Below are positions 17,246 through 26,440 of a DNA stretch of 64,000 bases, one piece after another. The stretch's first letter is position 1. Every line of letters begins with the position of its first letter. The notes under the pieces were generated by a model that saw only the letters and a list, made by a program, of their open reading frames with translations, was not told where the DNA came from and searched no databases. Where the stretch lies: positions 62,001-126,000 of the forward strand of contig CAYLHO010000002.1 in NCBI GenBank assembly GCA_964383665.1, read 5' to 3'. The position numbers were made by a program, and so were the translations under genes. This DNA comes from UMGS687 sp964383665 (GTDB lineage Bacteria > Bacillota > Clostridia > Christensenellales > UBA1242).

Positions 17246-18538
17246 ATGAAAAACGATTTGAAATTACAAAACTTAAAAGGCACAGTTGACTACTTGCCAA
17301 AGGAACAACTTATTCGTGAAAAAATATTTTCAACGTTAAAAGGCGTTTTTGAAAAATATGGCTTTTTGCCTCTCGACACGGCAATTCTTTGCCCGTTTGA
17401 ACTTCTTTCGTCGAAATATGCCGGCGGGGCGGAAATTTTAAAGGAAGTTTATAAACTTAAGGACCAAGGGGACAGGGATTTAGGTCTTCGATATGACCTA
17501 ACAGTTCCATTCTCAAAAACAATTGCCGCAAATCAAAACATAACTTTGCCATTCAGACGCTATGAAATTGGAAAGGTTTTCAGAAATGGTCCTGTTAAAC
17601 TTGGAAGATTGCGTGAGTTCTATCAATGCGACATCGACGTTTGCGGAATTGAAGGACGATTTGTTGAAGTTGAATTTTTTCAAATGGCGCTTGAAGGATA
17701 TAATAAACTTGGACTTGATGTTGAAATAAAATGGAACAACAGAAAGTATCTTTCGGGAATAATCCAAGAGGCAGGAATTGATGAAGATTTGTCTTCAAAA
17801 GCAATTTTGGCGCTCGACAAACTTGAAAAAATTGGGCAGAAGGAAGTTGAAAAAGAACTTTTTGAAATTGGTTGTTTAAATGAGTCAGTTGAAAAATTAT
17901 TTAAACTCCTAGGAATGGAACTTAACGAGGTTGAAAAAGTTGCATCGTGCGAACTTCTTAAAGAGGGGATTTCAGAAGTTCAAGAGATCCAAAAAATTAC
18001 TGGTGAACTTGAGCTTAAGGATTGCGTTTTCTCGTCAACTCTTGCGCGTGGGCTTGAAATTTACACCGGAACAGTTTGGGAAATTTTCGATAAAACTGGG
18101 AAAATTAAGTCCAGCCTTGGTGGCGGAGGAAGATACGATAAGATTATTGGGAAGTTCATCGACAACGGAACCGAATACCCTGCGCTTGGAATGAGTTTTG
18201 GAATTGAACCAATTTATGCGCTTTTGGAAGAGAAAGAAACAGACCAAAGCAGAATTGATTTATTAATTTTCGCTTTCGATCTCAATTCAAAAATTTTAGA
18301 AATTGCATCAAAGTTTAGAGCGCAAGGTGTTAACGTTATTGTTGATTATAAAAATAAAAAACTTAAAAAAGCGCTTGAACAAGCAAATGCTCAAAAAATC
18401 CCATATGTTGCAATCATTGGGGAAGACGAAATTAAAGAAAACAAAATTGCCGTTAAGAACATGATTGAAGGGAATCAGGTTTCGCTTCCAATTTCCGAGG
18501 CGGCAGAATTGATTTTAAGGGAAAGAAAAAATGGATAG
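17246..18538 (+). CDS. hisS: Histidine--tRNA ligase
   Basis: Class II synthetase, 430 residues. Motif 2 region LGLRYDLTVPF, the histidine-specific block LARGLEIYTGTVWE and motif 3 GGGGRYDKI are intact; a C-terminal anticodon-binding domain follows (about residues 335-430). The -10 box abuts the ATG, which predicts a leaderless mRNA and rules out a T-box leader. Its end overlaps gltX by 8 bp, an unusual but clear two-gene synthetase operon. Confidence 0.96.
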   Translation: MKNDLKLQNLKGTVDYLPKEQLIREKIFSTLKGVFEKYGFLPLDTAILCPFELLSSKYAGGAEILKEVYKLKDQGDRDLGLRYDLTVPFSKTIAANQNITLPFRRYEIGKVFRNGPVKLGRLREFYQCDIDVCGIEGRFVEVEFFQMALEGYNKLGLDVEIKWNNRKYLSGIIQEAGIDEDLSSKAILALDKLEKIGQKEVEKELFEIGCLNESVEKLFKLLGMELNEVEKVASCELLKEGISEVQEIQKITGELELKDCVFSSTLARGLEIYTGTVWEIFDKTGKIKSSLGGGGRYDKIIGKFIDNGTEYPALGMSFGIEPIYALLEEKETDQSRIDLLIFAFDLNSKILEIASKFRAQGVNVIVDYKNKKLKKALEQANAQKIPYVAIIGEDEIKENKIAVKNMIEGNQVSLPISEAAELILRERKNG

Positions 18539-20189
18539 TGAAAAACTTGCGAACTTGCTTTTTCCAAATGCAAAAGATGTGTTGTTTTGGGAGAACAAAT
18601 TTCCAAGAAGAAATTTAGATGAAGATCAGGAAGTAACAAGATATGCTCCAAGCCCAACTGGGTTTATGCATCTTGGGAATTTTTTTCAAATGTTTATTTC
18701 ATATAACCTTGCAAAGAATTCAAATGGAATTTTTATCAAGCGTCTTGAGGACACCGATTCAAAACGTGAAAAAGAAAATGCTTTTGAAGTTATCAAACAA
18801 GTTATGGATAAATTTGGAATCCACCCAGACGAGTTTCAAGAAAAAGGTGAGGAGCCTGTTGGGAACTATGGTCCATACATTCAAAGTTTAAGAAAAGAAA
18901 TTTACGCGTCCTATGCGAAAGAACTTGTTAAGAAAGGAAAAGCGTTTCCATGTTTTTGCAAAGCGAAAGACGGGAAAGAGGAAATTCTTAAAGACAGAGA
19001 AGAAAAATTTGCGGTTAACGACGAGTTTGAATATGACCCATGCAGAAATTTGACACTTGAACAAATTGAAGAAAAAATTAACAATGGCGAAAAATTTGCA
19101 ATCCGTTTTAAAACAAGCGGAACAGGAAAAGAAAGAATTAAGTTCGTTGATTTAATTAAAGGCGAAATTGAAGCAGCGGCAAACGCGAAGGACGTTATTT
19201 TAATTAAACAAGACGGAATTCCTCCATATCTTTTTGCGCATATAATCGACGACCATTTAATGGGAACAACAACAATTGTTCGCGGCGAAGAGTATATTTC
19301 TTCAACCCCGGTCCATTTGGAGGTTATTGATGCGCTTGGGTTTAAGAGATTTAAATATTGCCATAATCCATTAATTTGCAAAATTCCCGAAAATGGGAAT
19401 AAGAGAAAAATTTCGAAAAGATACGACCCAGAAGCTGACATGCGTTTCTATTTCGAAAAAGGTTATCCAATTGAGGCAGTTTTTGAATACCTTTTGAACC
19501 TCATTTCGTCATCTTTTGAACCATGGAGAACGAAAAATCCGGATCTTCCTTGGACAGAATTTAAATTTGGAATTAATGATATAACTGCTGTTTCTCCAGT
19601 TTTGGATATGGCAAAATTCACAGATATTTCGAAAAATATTGTTGCAAAAATGACCGCAGAAGAGGTCTATGCAAAAGCTGAAGAATGGGCAAGCGAATAT
19701 GACAAGCAATTTGCCGCATTCCTAAAAGAAAACAAAGAATATGTTATAAAAGTTCTTGGGATTGACCGTTACACAGCAAAACCAAGAAAAGACATTGCCG
19801 CGTTTGGCGAAATTCAAAAAGTTTTTTCCTATATGTTTAAACCTTATTTCAAAAACGATAACATTTCCGATTTTGAAATTGACCAAGAGAACTTTGGAAA
19901 AGCAAAAGAAGTTGTTTTGGAATATGCAAAGATTGTTAGCGCAAGTGATGAAAAAGATGTTTGGTTCTCAAAAATCAAGGAACTTGCTGCTTCTCTTGGA
20001 TATGCAACCGATAATAAGGCATATAAAGCAAATCCGGAAAACTTTAAGGGAAATGTTGCTCAAGTTTGCGAGTTTATCCGCGTTGCGCTAACAGGACGTA
20101 AAAATTCCCCAGATTTATATGAAATAATTTCAATATTGGGGCAAGACGAAACGATTTCCCGCCTTAATGAATTTGCAAAAAAATTATAA
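18531..20189 (+). CDS. gltX: Glutamate--tRNA ligase
   Basis: Class I synthetase, 552 residues, longer than the usual 480-500. A 36-residue N-terminal extension precedes the HIGH-type motif APSPTGFMHLGN; the KMSKS-type motif reads KISKR near residue 302. The insertion and anticodon-binding parts follow. Whether it is discriminating (Glu only) or also charges tRNA-Gln cannot be told from sequence alone. Overlaps hisS by 8 bp and ends at a strong terminator. Confidence 0.93.
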   Translation: MDSEKLANLLFPNAKDVLFWENKFPRRNLDEDQEVTRYAPSPTGFMHLGNFFQMFISYNLAKNSNGIFIKRLEDTDSKREKENAFEVIKQVMDKFGIHPDEFQEKGEEPVGNYGPYIQSLRKEIYASYAKELVKKGKAFPCFCKAKDGKEEILKDREEKFAVNDEFEYDPCRNLTLEQIEEKINNGEKFAIRFKTSGTGKERIKFVDLIKGEIEAAANAKDVILIKQDGIPPYLFAHIIDDHLMGTTTIVRGEEYISSTPVHLEVIDALGFKRFKYCHNPLICKIPENGNKRKISKRYDPEADMRFYFEKGYPIEAVFEYLLNLISSSFEPWRTKNPDLPWTEFKFGINDITAVSPVLDMAKFTDISKNIVAKMTAEEVYAKAEEWASEYDKQFAAFLKENKEYVIKVLGIDRYTAKPRKDIAAFGEIQKVFSYMFKPYFKNDNISDFEIDQENFGKAKEVVLEYAKIVSASDEKDVWFSKIKELAASLGYATDNKAYKANPENFKGNVAQVCEFIRVALTGRKNSPDLYEIISILGQDETISRLNEFAKKL

Positions 20190-20192
20190 TAA

Positions 20193-20217
20193 AAATCCCG
20201 CATAAACGGGATTTTTT
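20193..20217 (+). terminator. Terminator after gltX
   Basis: Stem AAATCCCG/CGGGATTT and a T tract. Confidence 0.9.
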
Positions 20218-20256
20218 AATTTTAGAATTAAAACTTGAAAAATCTTTTAAAAACAC

Positions 20257-20285
20257 TTGACAAAAGATTGTGAATATAATAAAAT
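20257..20285 (+). promoter_or_regulatory. Promoter of tRNA-Asn
   Basis: TTGACA, 17-nt spacer, TAAAAT, 20 nt before the tRNA. Confidence 0.75.
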
Positions 20286-20305
20286 ACAAACTGCAATAAG
20301 CAAAT

Positions 20306-20380
20306 GCCTCCTTAGCTCAGCGGTGGAGCACTCGGCTGTTAACCGATAGGTCGTAAGTTCGAATCTTACAGGAGGCGCCA
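20306..20380 (+). tRNA. tRNA-Asn (GTT)
   Basis: 75-nt cloverleaf, acceptor GCCTCCT/AGGAGGC, discriminator G, anticodon GTT in loop CTGTTAA, encoded CCA. Confidence 0.96.
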
Positions 20381-20384
20381 AATA

Positions 20385-20411
20385 AAACTTGGGTAAACAC
20401 CAAGTTTTTTT
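20385..20411 (+). terminator. Terminator of tRNA-Asn
   Basis: Stem AACTTGG/CCAAGTT followed by TTTTT. Confidence 0.85.
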
Positions 20412-20423
20412 GTTGCTCTAAAA

Positions 20424-20435
20424 CCTATCGGTTAA
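20424..20435 (-). repeat. Inverted copy of the tRNA-Asn anticodon arm
   Basis: CCTATCGGTTAA is the exact reverse complement of tRNA-Asn positions 20339-20350 (end of the anticodon loop and 3' stem). It lies past the terminator; a GC-richer stretch to about 20475 follows. Probably a tRNA-derived scrap. Confidence 0.4.
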
Positions 20436-20481
20436 GCGCATGTAATGCGCGCTTGCGGAAGCAATCACAGCAGAGAGGCTT

Positions 20482-22305
20482 TTAAATTAACCTGTCGAAG
20501 ATTTTTTCGCCAGATTGTTCTTCGCCATAAGTGTCTTCGTTTTCTGGATTTAGGTTTTCTAATTCATCATTATTAACTTGGCTTTTGTTAAGGTTTTTAT
20601 CTTTTTCTTCAATTTCAAGGCTTGGAGTTGTTGCCCCAAAAGCCTTGAAATCTTGTCTTTTTTCTTGTGGAAGCGGTTTAACAAGTGCATCTTGAAGTGC
20701 ATTTGCTGCTAAATTTGCTCCCGGAACATAGCCTGTTCCAAGCGGATTTGTTGTTTGAGGAGGGAATTTATAGGTGTCGGTGTTGCGATAGGGATTTGTT
20801 ATTCCATTTTCGAAGTTATGAACTCCGTTATATCCTCCATATGTTCCGCCAATTCCGTTGCCATAAGCGCCGCCAATTCCGTTTGTGTATGTTCCGCCAA
20901 TTCCGTTAACAGGAGAGCCATAAACGCCGTTTCCATATCCAAACGTGTTGGAATTGTTTGGAAGAGTTGTTTGTTGAGGAGCTATTGGCGAATTATCTGT
21001 GTTGTTTGAAGGTTTTGAACCATCTTGTTCGTTTTGATTTTTGTTATTTTCTTTTTTAACAACATTCGGTGTTAAGGTTTTGTCCTTAAAAGTGTCGATG
21101 TTGTTTTTTCTTTCGGTTTTTTGCGATTTTTCTTCGTCGAATGTGTTATAGTCGGCAATTTGTTTTGGAGAGATATCGTTTTTCGAAGAAATAGATTTTA
21201 TTTCAGATTGATTTTGAGAAATTCCGCTTTCAACATTTGGGCAGGTTGTTGATGGGCAATTGTTTGGATATGTTGTTGGGCAGTTCCCGTTTGGGCAACT
21301 TTGAAGATATTTTTTGTTGCCGTTTTCATCGAAAAAGTATAAATTGCCGTTATTATCAAAACAATAAATTTTTCCGCTTTCATCGGTAAAACACTTTTCG
21401 TCGGTTGTTTTTTTATTGTTAAGAAGATTTTTAAGGTCATCTAAATTTTCGAGGTTGCCCAAATTATTTGAACTGTTGTTTGAATTTGTGGCGCAATTTC
21501 CATTAAGGACGCATTGAAGTTGCGAAAGAAGCGCCAAGATGTTTTGATAGTTTGTTAAGCGATTGTCCAAACAATTAACAAGCGTAACATATTTTGAACT
21601 TATTGTGTCGATACCATTTGAAAGGGATTTCTTTTGAGAGAGCGTTTTGCAGCCGTTTGAAACTTCGTTTCGAGTGTCGGTTAGTTTATTTGTTAATTTT
21701 GAAAGTTCTTTAAGAAGATTATTGCAAGTTTCTGTTTGCTCGCTTGAAAGTTCAATTTCCTCATTTTTAAGTTGCTTTGCAATGTCGGAAAGAAATTGGC
21801 AGTAGGCAAAAATGTTGTTGCGGCAAACGCAAATTGAGTCGTTAACGCTAACCGCATCGTTAACCATAACATACAAATCTTCAACTTTCCCAAGATATGT
21901 GTTTAAACCGGAATTTGCATAGTTAACTGTTGAAATGTGGCGAGGGGTGTATGTTCCATATCTCGAAGAGGAAAGCGATGTTTTTGGAGAAGCGTTGCTT
22001 TGATCTTTCTTAATCTCTTCGCTTTCAACAATTTGTTCGTCGATGCTAGGCAAAATCATGAGGTCACCTTGCTTAAGCTTTTCTGTTGGGTCGGTTGAGT
22101 TGTTTGCTGGCGAATAGATTTCTGGAATAACAAGATCGGAAGTTGATGCTTCTTCGGTTTTGTTAAGAATGTTTGTTAATTTGTTAATGTTATATTCAAT
22201 TGTGTATGAAAGGGAAGCTCCTGAATTTCCTGTTGCACAGCCCGCAAGCCCAAAACTTAAAACAAGGATTAAGCAAAGCGGAACAATTTTTAATAATTTT
22301 TTCAT
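20482..22305 (-). CDS. Large secreted lipoprotein of unknown function, with Gly/Asn/Tyr repeats
   Basis: 607 residues. A lipoprotein signal peptide ends in LAGC (Cys at about residue 23). Then come a helical region with several cysteines (VCRNN, CQFL, CNNLL, CKTL, CLDN, CVLNGNC), a short segment DESGKIYCFDNNGNLYFFD resembling a beta-hairpin repeat, a Cys-Pro-rich stretch (SCPNGNCPTTYPNNCPSTTCP) and a low-complexity region of NGIGGTY-type units around residues 455-500. I do not recognise a characterised family. It is divergent from the spoVA operon with 116 bp between, so a role in the spore or its envelope is possible but only inferred. RBS GGAGG precedes the ATG. Confidence 0.75.
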   Translation of the reverse strand: MKKLLKIVPLCLILVLSFGLAGCATGNSGASLSYTIEYNINKLTNILNKTEEASTSDLVIPEIYSPANNSTDPTEKLKQGDLMILPSIDEQIVESEEIKKDQSNASPKTSLSSSRYGTYTPRHISTVNYANSGLNTYLGKVEDLYVMVNDAVSVNDSICVCRNNIFAYCQFLSDIAKQLKNEEIELSSEQTETCNNLLKELSKLTNKLTDTRNEVSNGCKTLSQKKSLSNGIDTISSKYVTLVNCLDNRLTNYQNILALLSQLQCVLNGNCATNSNNSSNNLGNLENLDDLKNLLNNKKTTDEKCFTDESGKIYCFDNNGNLYFFDENGNKKYLQSCPNGNCPTTYPNNCPSTTCPNVESGISQNQSEIKSISSKNDISPKQIADYNTFDEEKSQKTERKNNIDTFKDKTLTPNVVKKENNKNQNEQDGSKPSNNTDNSPIAPQQTTLPNNSNTFGYGNGVYGSPVNGIGGTYTNGIGGAYGNGIGGTYGGYNGVHNFENGITNPYRNTDTYKFPPQTTNPLGTGYVPGANLAANALQDALVKPLPQEKRQDFKAFGATTPSLEIEEKDKNLNKSQVNNDELENLNPENEDTYGEEQSGEKIFDRLI

Positions 22306-22421
22306 AATTCCTCCAAAAATTAAATTTTTACGCTTTTATTGTGTATTTTTTTTGAAAAAATATGCTTTTTGTGGTTAAATTTTTGTTTTTTGCGCAACAT
22401 ACGCAGTGTAAAGGAGAAAAT

Positions 22422-22874
22422 TTGAAAATGGATTTTGCAAAGAGAAATAAAAAGTATAACGAATATGTAAGTTCAAAAATTCCTAAAACAAGAAGTTGGC
22501 CAACACTTTTCAACGCGTTTTGGGTTGGCGGAGTTATTTGCATGGTTGGGCAAGGAATTGGCGATGGGATTAAGGCAATTTGGCCAGACCTTTCCGGGGC
22601 TTCTGTTTCGGGGTGGATTTCAATTATTTTAATTTTCATTGCCTCGCTTCTAACTGGAATTGGAATTTACGATCGAATTGGCGCTTATGCTGGCGCGGGG
22701 TCGATTGTTCCAATAACAGGGTTTTCAAACTCGATAACAAGCCCTGCAATGGATTTTAAAAACGAAGGGATAATTTTTGGGCTTTGCGTTAAGATGTTCA
22801 CAATTGCCGGACCAGTTATTGTTATTGGTGTTTTGGCAAGTGCGGTTGTTGGGCTTATCTACTTGTTTATTTAA
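22422..22874 (+). CDS. spoVAC: Stage V sporulation protein AC
   Basis: 150-residue integral membrane protein, part of the channel that moves Ca-dipicolinate across the forespore inner membrane and acts in germination. Features: charged N terminus (KRNKKYNEYVSSKIPKTRSWPT), then four hydrophobic segments with IVPITGFSNSITSPAMDFKNEG between. TTG at 22422 has AGGAGA 5 nt before it; ATG at 22428 is the alternative, two residues shorter. First of spoVAC-spoVAD-spoVAE, the minimal clostridial form of the operon. Confidence 0.95.
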   Translation: MKMDFAKRNKKYNEYVSSKIPKTRSWPTLFNAFWVGGVICMVGQGIGDGIKAIWPDLSGASVSGWISIILIFIASLLTGIGIYDRIGAYAGAGSIVPITGFSNSITSPAMDFKNEGIIFGLCVKMFTIAGPVIVIGVLASAVVGLIYLFI

Positions 22875-22886
22875 GGAGAAAAATTT

Positions 22887-23990
22887 ATGCAAAAAGAAAG
22901 AAAGTTTCAAACAATTAAATTCAAAAACAAACCAAGAATTATTGGGAACTATTCAATTGTTGGACCAAAAGAAGGAGAAGGACCTTTTGGCGAAATGTTT
23001 GATTATGTTATGAAAGACGATTTTTTCGGCGAGAAAACATACGAAAAGGCAGAACGCAAAATGCTTGAGCATGCAATTTTTGGCGCAACCGACAAGGCAC
23101 ATCTTAATCCAAAAGATGTTGACATGCTTGTTTGCGGCGATTTGCTTAATCAAATTATAACTTCAAGCTATGCGGCAAGGGCTTTTGACGTTTGCTATTT
23201 AGGAATTTTTTCGGCGTGTTCCGCAATGGCTCTTTCAATTGGAATTGGTTCAACAATGATCGACGGGGGATATTTCAACACCGTCGCATGCGCAACATCA
23301 AGCCATTTTTCAACGGCAGAACGTCAGTTCCGTTTTCCTCTTGAACTTGGCAACCAGCGCCCGCCAACCGCGCAATGGACTTGCACTGCATCGGGTTGCA
23401 CGGTTCTTTCAAAAGATGGAGATGGCCCATACATCGACTCCATAACCTTTGGGAAAGTTATGGATTTTGGAATTTGCGATGTTAACAACATGGGCGCGGC
23501 AATGGCACCTGCTGCAATGGAAACAATGATTTCAGTTTTTGAGGACACAAAAACAAAACCGGAAGACTATGACCTTATTGTTACAGGGGACCTTGGAAAA
23601 CTTGGGGTTGAAATTTTGCTTGACCTGATGGAGAACCAGGGATATAAACTTGGAACAAACTATGGCGATTGCGGGCAAATGATGTTTTTCCACGACCAAA
23701 ATGTTTTGATGGGCGGTTCGGGCTGTGGCTGCTCGGCATCAATTTTTAATTCATACATTGTTGAGCGGCTTAAAACTGGTCAGCTTAAAAATGTTCTTTA
23801 TGTTGCAACTGGGGCTCTTCTTTCAACAACCTCGTGCCAACAGGGGGAATCAATTCCTGGAATTGCCCACGGAATTGTTATTAAAAGCGACCCACCTTTC
23901 AAAGAAAAAACTGTAACTCAAAACGAGAAAGAAAAAGTTGCAAAAAGCGTTGAGAAACAAATTGAAAAGTTTAATGCGGAGGAGGATTGA
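22887..23990 (+). CDS. spoVAD: Stage V sporulation protein AD
   Basis: 367-residue thiolase-fold protein that binds dipicolinic acid at the channel. Diagnostic segments: GPKEGEGPFGEMFDYVMKDD, FSACSAMALSIG (the thiolase-like cysteine loop), TASGCTVLSKDGDGP and GSGCGCSAS near the C terminus. RBS AAGGAGA; 12 bp after spoVAC. Confidence 0.97.
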   Translation: MQKERKFQTIKFKNKPRIIGNYSIVGPKEGEGPFGEMFDYVMKDDFFGEKTYEKAERKMLEHAIFGATDKAHLNPKDVDMLVCGDLLNQIITSSYAARAFDVCYLGIFSACSAMALSIGIGSTMIDGGYFNTVACATSSHFSTAERQFRFPLELGNQRPPTAQWTCTASGCTVLSKDGDGPYIDSITFGKVMDFGICDVNNMGAAMAPAAMETMISVFEDTKTKPEDYDLIVTGDLGKLGVEILLDLMENQGYKLGTNYGDCGQMMFFHDQNVLMGGSGCGCSASIFNSYIVERLKTGQLKNVLYVATGALLSTTSCQQGESIPGIAHGIVIKSDPPFKEKTVTQNEKEKVAKSVEKQIEKFNAEED

Positions 23991-23991
23991 T

Positions 23992-24363
23992 ATGGAAATC
24001 TTTTTAAATTACTTATATTGTTTTTTAATTGGTGGGTTTGTTTGTTTAATTGGTCAAATTCTTGTTATTCGAACAAACATGACAACTTCAAGAATTCTTG
24101 TTTCTTTTGTTCTTCTTGGGGTTTTACTTGAGGCAACAACCGCCTATGATTATATCTATGGAGTTGCGGGGGCAGGAATTTCCGTTCCAATTGTTGGGTT
24201 TGGCGCAAGCCTTGCAAAAGGAGCAATAAGCGCTGTTAAATCGAAAGGAATCATTGGAATTTTCACGGGCGGACTTGAAGCAACAGCGGGAGGAATTGCC
24301 GCAGCAGTAATCTTTGCATTCATTTTTGCATTAATTTTCCGCGCAAAAACAAAAAAATCCTAA
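23992..24363 (+). CDS. spoVAE: Stage V sporulation protein AE
   Basis: 123-residue membrane protein with four hydrophobic segments and the family stretch VAGAGISVPIVGFGASLAKG, which resembles SpoVAC. GGAGGA lies just ahead of the ATG and only one base separates the spoVAD stop from it. The gene corresponds to the SpoVAEb type. No other spoVA genes follow. Confidence 0.95.
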   Translation: MEIFLNYLYCFLIGGFVCLIGQILVIRTNMTTSRILVSFVLLGVLLEATTAYDYIYGVAGAGISVPIVGFGASLAKGAISAVKSKGIIGIFTGGLEATAGGIAAAVIFAFIFALIFRAKTKKS

Positions 24364-24386
24364 TTTTATTATAGGATTTTTTTATT
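24353..24386. terminator. Bidirectional terminator between spoVAE and relA
   Basis: Stem AAAAATCCTA/TAGGATTTTT with T/A tracts on both sides, shared by the convergent genes. Confidence 0.85.
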
Positions 24387-26358
24387 TTTTCCATTCAACT
24401 TCAATAAGCCGGTCTTTGTCGAAAAATGAAACATTTGGACATTGTTTTCTGTGGACAATAATTCCTCGACCTTGCGAAACAAATCCAACAATTTCATCGC
24501 CCTCAATTGGACAACAGCATTTCGCAAATTTAACCATTAAATTGTTAACACCTTTAACATCAATTTGAGTGTCGTTCGGGTTGTAGGAAATTGATTCAAT
24601 TTGAGTTGTTTGGAATTTTTCTTGTTGTTTTTTGATGTCCGCTTGATAGATTTGAATAAGTTTTCCTGCAAAAACTTTTGCAGAATAAGCGCCGTGTCCG
24701 ATGCTTGCTAAAAGTTCGTCAAGTTCAGAAAAATTATATTTTTCCAAAAGCGACTGAATAAATTTTTTCTCGGTTACTTTTGAAACCGAATAGCCAAGGC
24801 TCTTAATTGCCTGTTCAAACATTATTCTCCCATTTTTTATGTTTTCTTCCTTAACTTCTTTTCTGAAGTAAGATCGAAGTTTCGCTTTCGCTTGAGTTGA
24901 TTTAACAACTTTAAGCCAATCGCGAGAAGGTCCATGGGAATTTGGGCTTGTTATAATTTCAACAATGTCGCCGTTTGAAAGAGGTTTGGTTAACGGTTGC
25001 ATTTTTCCATTAACCTTTGCTCCAACGCATTGGTTTCCGATGTCGGAGTGGATTAAGTAAGCAAAATCGATTGGAGTTGAATTCTCTGGCATATGGAGAA
25101 CTTTCCCTCTTGGCGATTGAACAAAAATTTCGCCGTCGTAAATGTCTACGTGAAGAGAATTGATAAGGTCTTCGCTCGACATAAATTTTTCGTTTTCCAT
25201 GATTTCGCGAACCCAGCCAAGGCGCTCGTCAAGAGAATCTTGTTTGGTTCGTCTTTCTTTATACATCCAATGCGCGGCAACACCGAATTCCGCCATTCGA
25301 TGCATCTCTTGAGTTCTTATTTGAATTTCAACAGGAACTCCTTCGAACATGATTGTTGTGTGGAGAGATTGATAGCCGTTGGATTTTGGAATTGAAATGT
25401 AATCCTTAAATCTGTTTTGAAGAGGCATGAAATTTTCGTTAATTTTTCCAAGGAGAGCATAGCAATCGGCAACTGAATTTAAAATTGCGCGAACAGCAAC
25501 AAGGTCGTAAATTTTGTCAAGATCGCCACCTTTTTCTTTAAGTTTTTTGCTTATGCTGTAAATATGTTTTTTTCTTCCCATAACGTCGCCCGAAATTCCA
25601 AGGTCGGCTATGAAAACTTTAATTTGCGATTTCAAATCCTCAACAATTTTTTCACGTTCTATATACCTTATGTCAACTTCGCGTTTGATGTTTGAAAACT
25701 CTTGAGGATGGAGAATTTCAAACGAAATGTCCTCAAGTTGACTTTTAACAGATGAAAGCCCAAGGCGAGCGGCAAGAGGAGCAAACAAATCTAAAATTTG
25801 TTTTGCTTTTTCAGTTACAGTCAAGTTGGATTGAGGCTTGAAAGCCCCAGATTTTGCGTTTTCCTTTTTAATTTGTTCCTCGGCAAATGCAGAGCTGTAT
25901 AATTTTATCTCGGCCAAAACAAAACAGATTTTAACAAGAATAACACGAACGTCTTTTGCAAGGGCAAAAAACATTTGACGAATGTTTTCGGCTTCCTCTT
26001 GCTCATTGGTGTAAGAAATGTCGATAAGTTTTTTTAAACTGTGGAGGAAAATAACAACCTCTTCACCAAACTCTTGCTCAAGGCTCTTTTTAAACTTTGC
26101 CCGTTCTTCTTCAAAAGTTCTTTTCTTTTCCTCTTCTTCTTTCTTTTTTGCTTCATCAAAAAGTTTTGCTTCAGCCTTTGACGGGGCGGAATAAATTGAG
26201 GTTTTGATGTATGGAAAATATAAATAGCATGCCAAAACACATTCATCGCCAAGATGAAGTTTTTCAACTTGTTCAATTGTTAAAAGGCAAATTTGCTTTT
26301 CTTGAGGCGTTGTTGACTTTTCAAAAAGTTTTTTTGCGCTTTGAAGTTTATTTTCCAT
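24382..26358 (-). CDS. relA: RelA-type (p)ppGpp synthetase with degenerate hydrolase domain, no ACT domain
   Basis: 658-residue long Rel protein. The synthetase domain is intact (YDLVAVRAIL, RFKDYISIPKSNGYQSLHTT, VEIQIRTQEMHRMAEFGVAAHW), followed by a TGS domain (SPRGKVLHMP to GDIVEIIT) and the helical/zinc region (KFAKCCCPIEGDEIVGFV, VHRKQCPN). In the N-terminal HD domain the expected AALLHDVVEDT is replaced by ACYLYFPYI and the later DRLHNMR by CFVLAEIK, with a run of Glu/Lys inserted, so ppGpp hydrolysis is very unlikely. The protein stops where the ACT/RRM domain should begin. ATG at 26358 chosen because TATAAT lies 7 nt upstream (leaderless). Confidence 0.93.
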   Translation of the reverse strand: MENKLQSAKKLFEKSTTPQEKQICLLTIEQVEKLHLGDECVLACYLYFPYIKTSIYSAPSKAEAKLFDEAKKKEEEEKKRTFEEERAKFKKSLEQEFGEEVVIFLHSLKKLIDISYTNEQEEAENIRQMFFALAKDVRVILVKICFVLAEIKLYSSAFAEEQIKKENAKSGAFKPQSNLTVTEKAKQILDLFAPLAARLGLSSVKSQLEDISFEILHPQEFSNIKREVDIRYIEREKIVEDLKSQIKVFIADLGISGDVMGRKKHIYSISKKLKEKGGDLDKIYDLVAVRAILNSVADCYALLGKINENFMPLQNRFKDYISIPKSNGYQSLHTTIMFEGVPVEIQIRTQEMHRMAEFGVAAHWMYKERRTKQDSLDERLGWVREIMENEKFMSSEDLINSLHVDIYDGEIFVQSPRGKVLHMPENSTPIDFAYLIHSDIGNQCVGAKVNGKMQPLTKPLSNGDIVEIITSPNSHGPSRDWLKVVKSTQAKAKLRSYFRKEVKEENIKNGRIMFEQAIKSLGYSVSKVTEKKFIQSLLEKYNFSELDELLASIGHGAYSAKVFAGKLIQIYQADIKKQQEKFQTTQIESISYNPNDTQIDVKGVNNLMVKFAKCCCPIEGDEIVGFVSQGRGIIVHRKQCPNVSFFDKDRLIEVEWKK

Positions 26359-26365
26359 CAAAAAT

Positions 26366-26371
26366 ATTATA
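26366..26371 (-). promoter_or_regulatory. -10 box of relA, leaderless type
   Basis: TATAAT on the minus strand ending 7 nt before the relA ATG; no Shine-Dalgarno. Confidence 0.55.
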
Positions 26372-26440
26372 TCAAACAAAAATAATTTATAAAACAAAAA
26401 AAGAGGCGCTTTCGCCTCAATTTTTTTCTTGCAATATTAA

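Noticed and set aside
17246..20189. T-box leaders expected before trpS, hisS and gltX
   Set aside because: The upstream gaps are too short, and hisS has its promoter against the start codon. No T-box sequence was seen.
22422..24363. spoVA operon with only C, D and E seen as incomplete
   Set aside because: This three-gene form is the known minimal set in clostridia.
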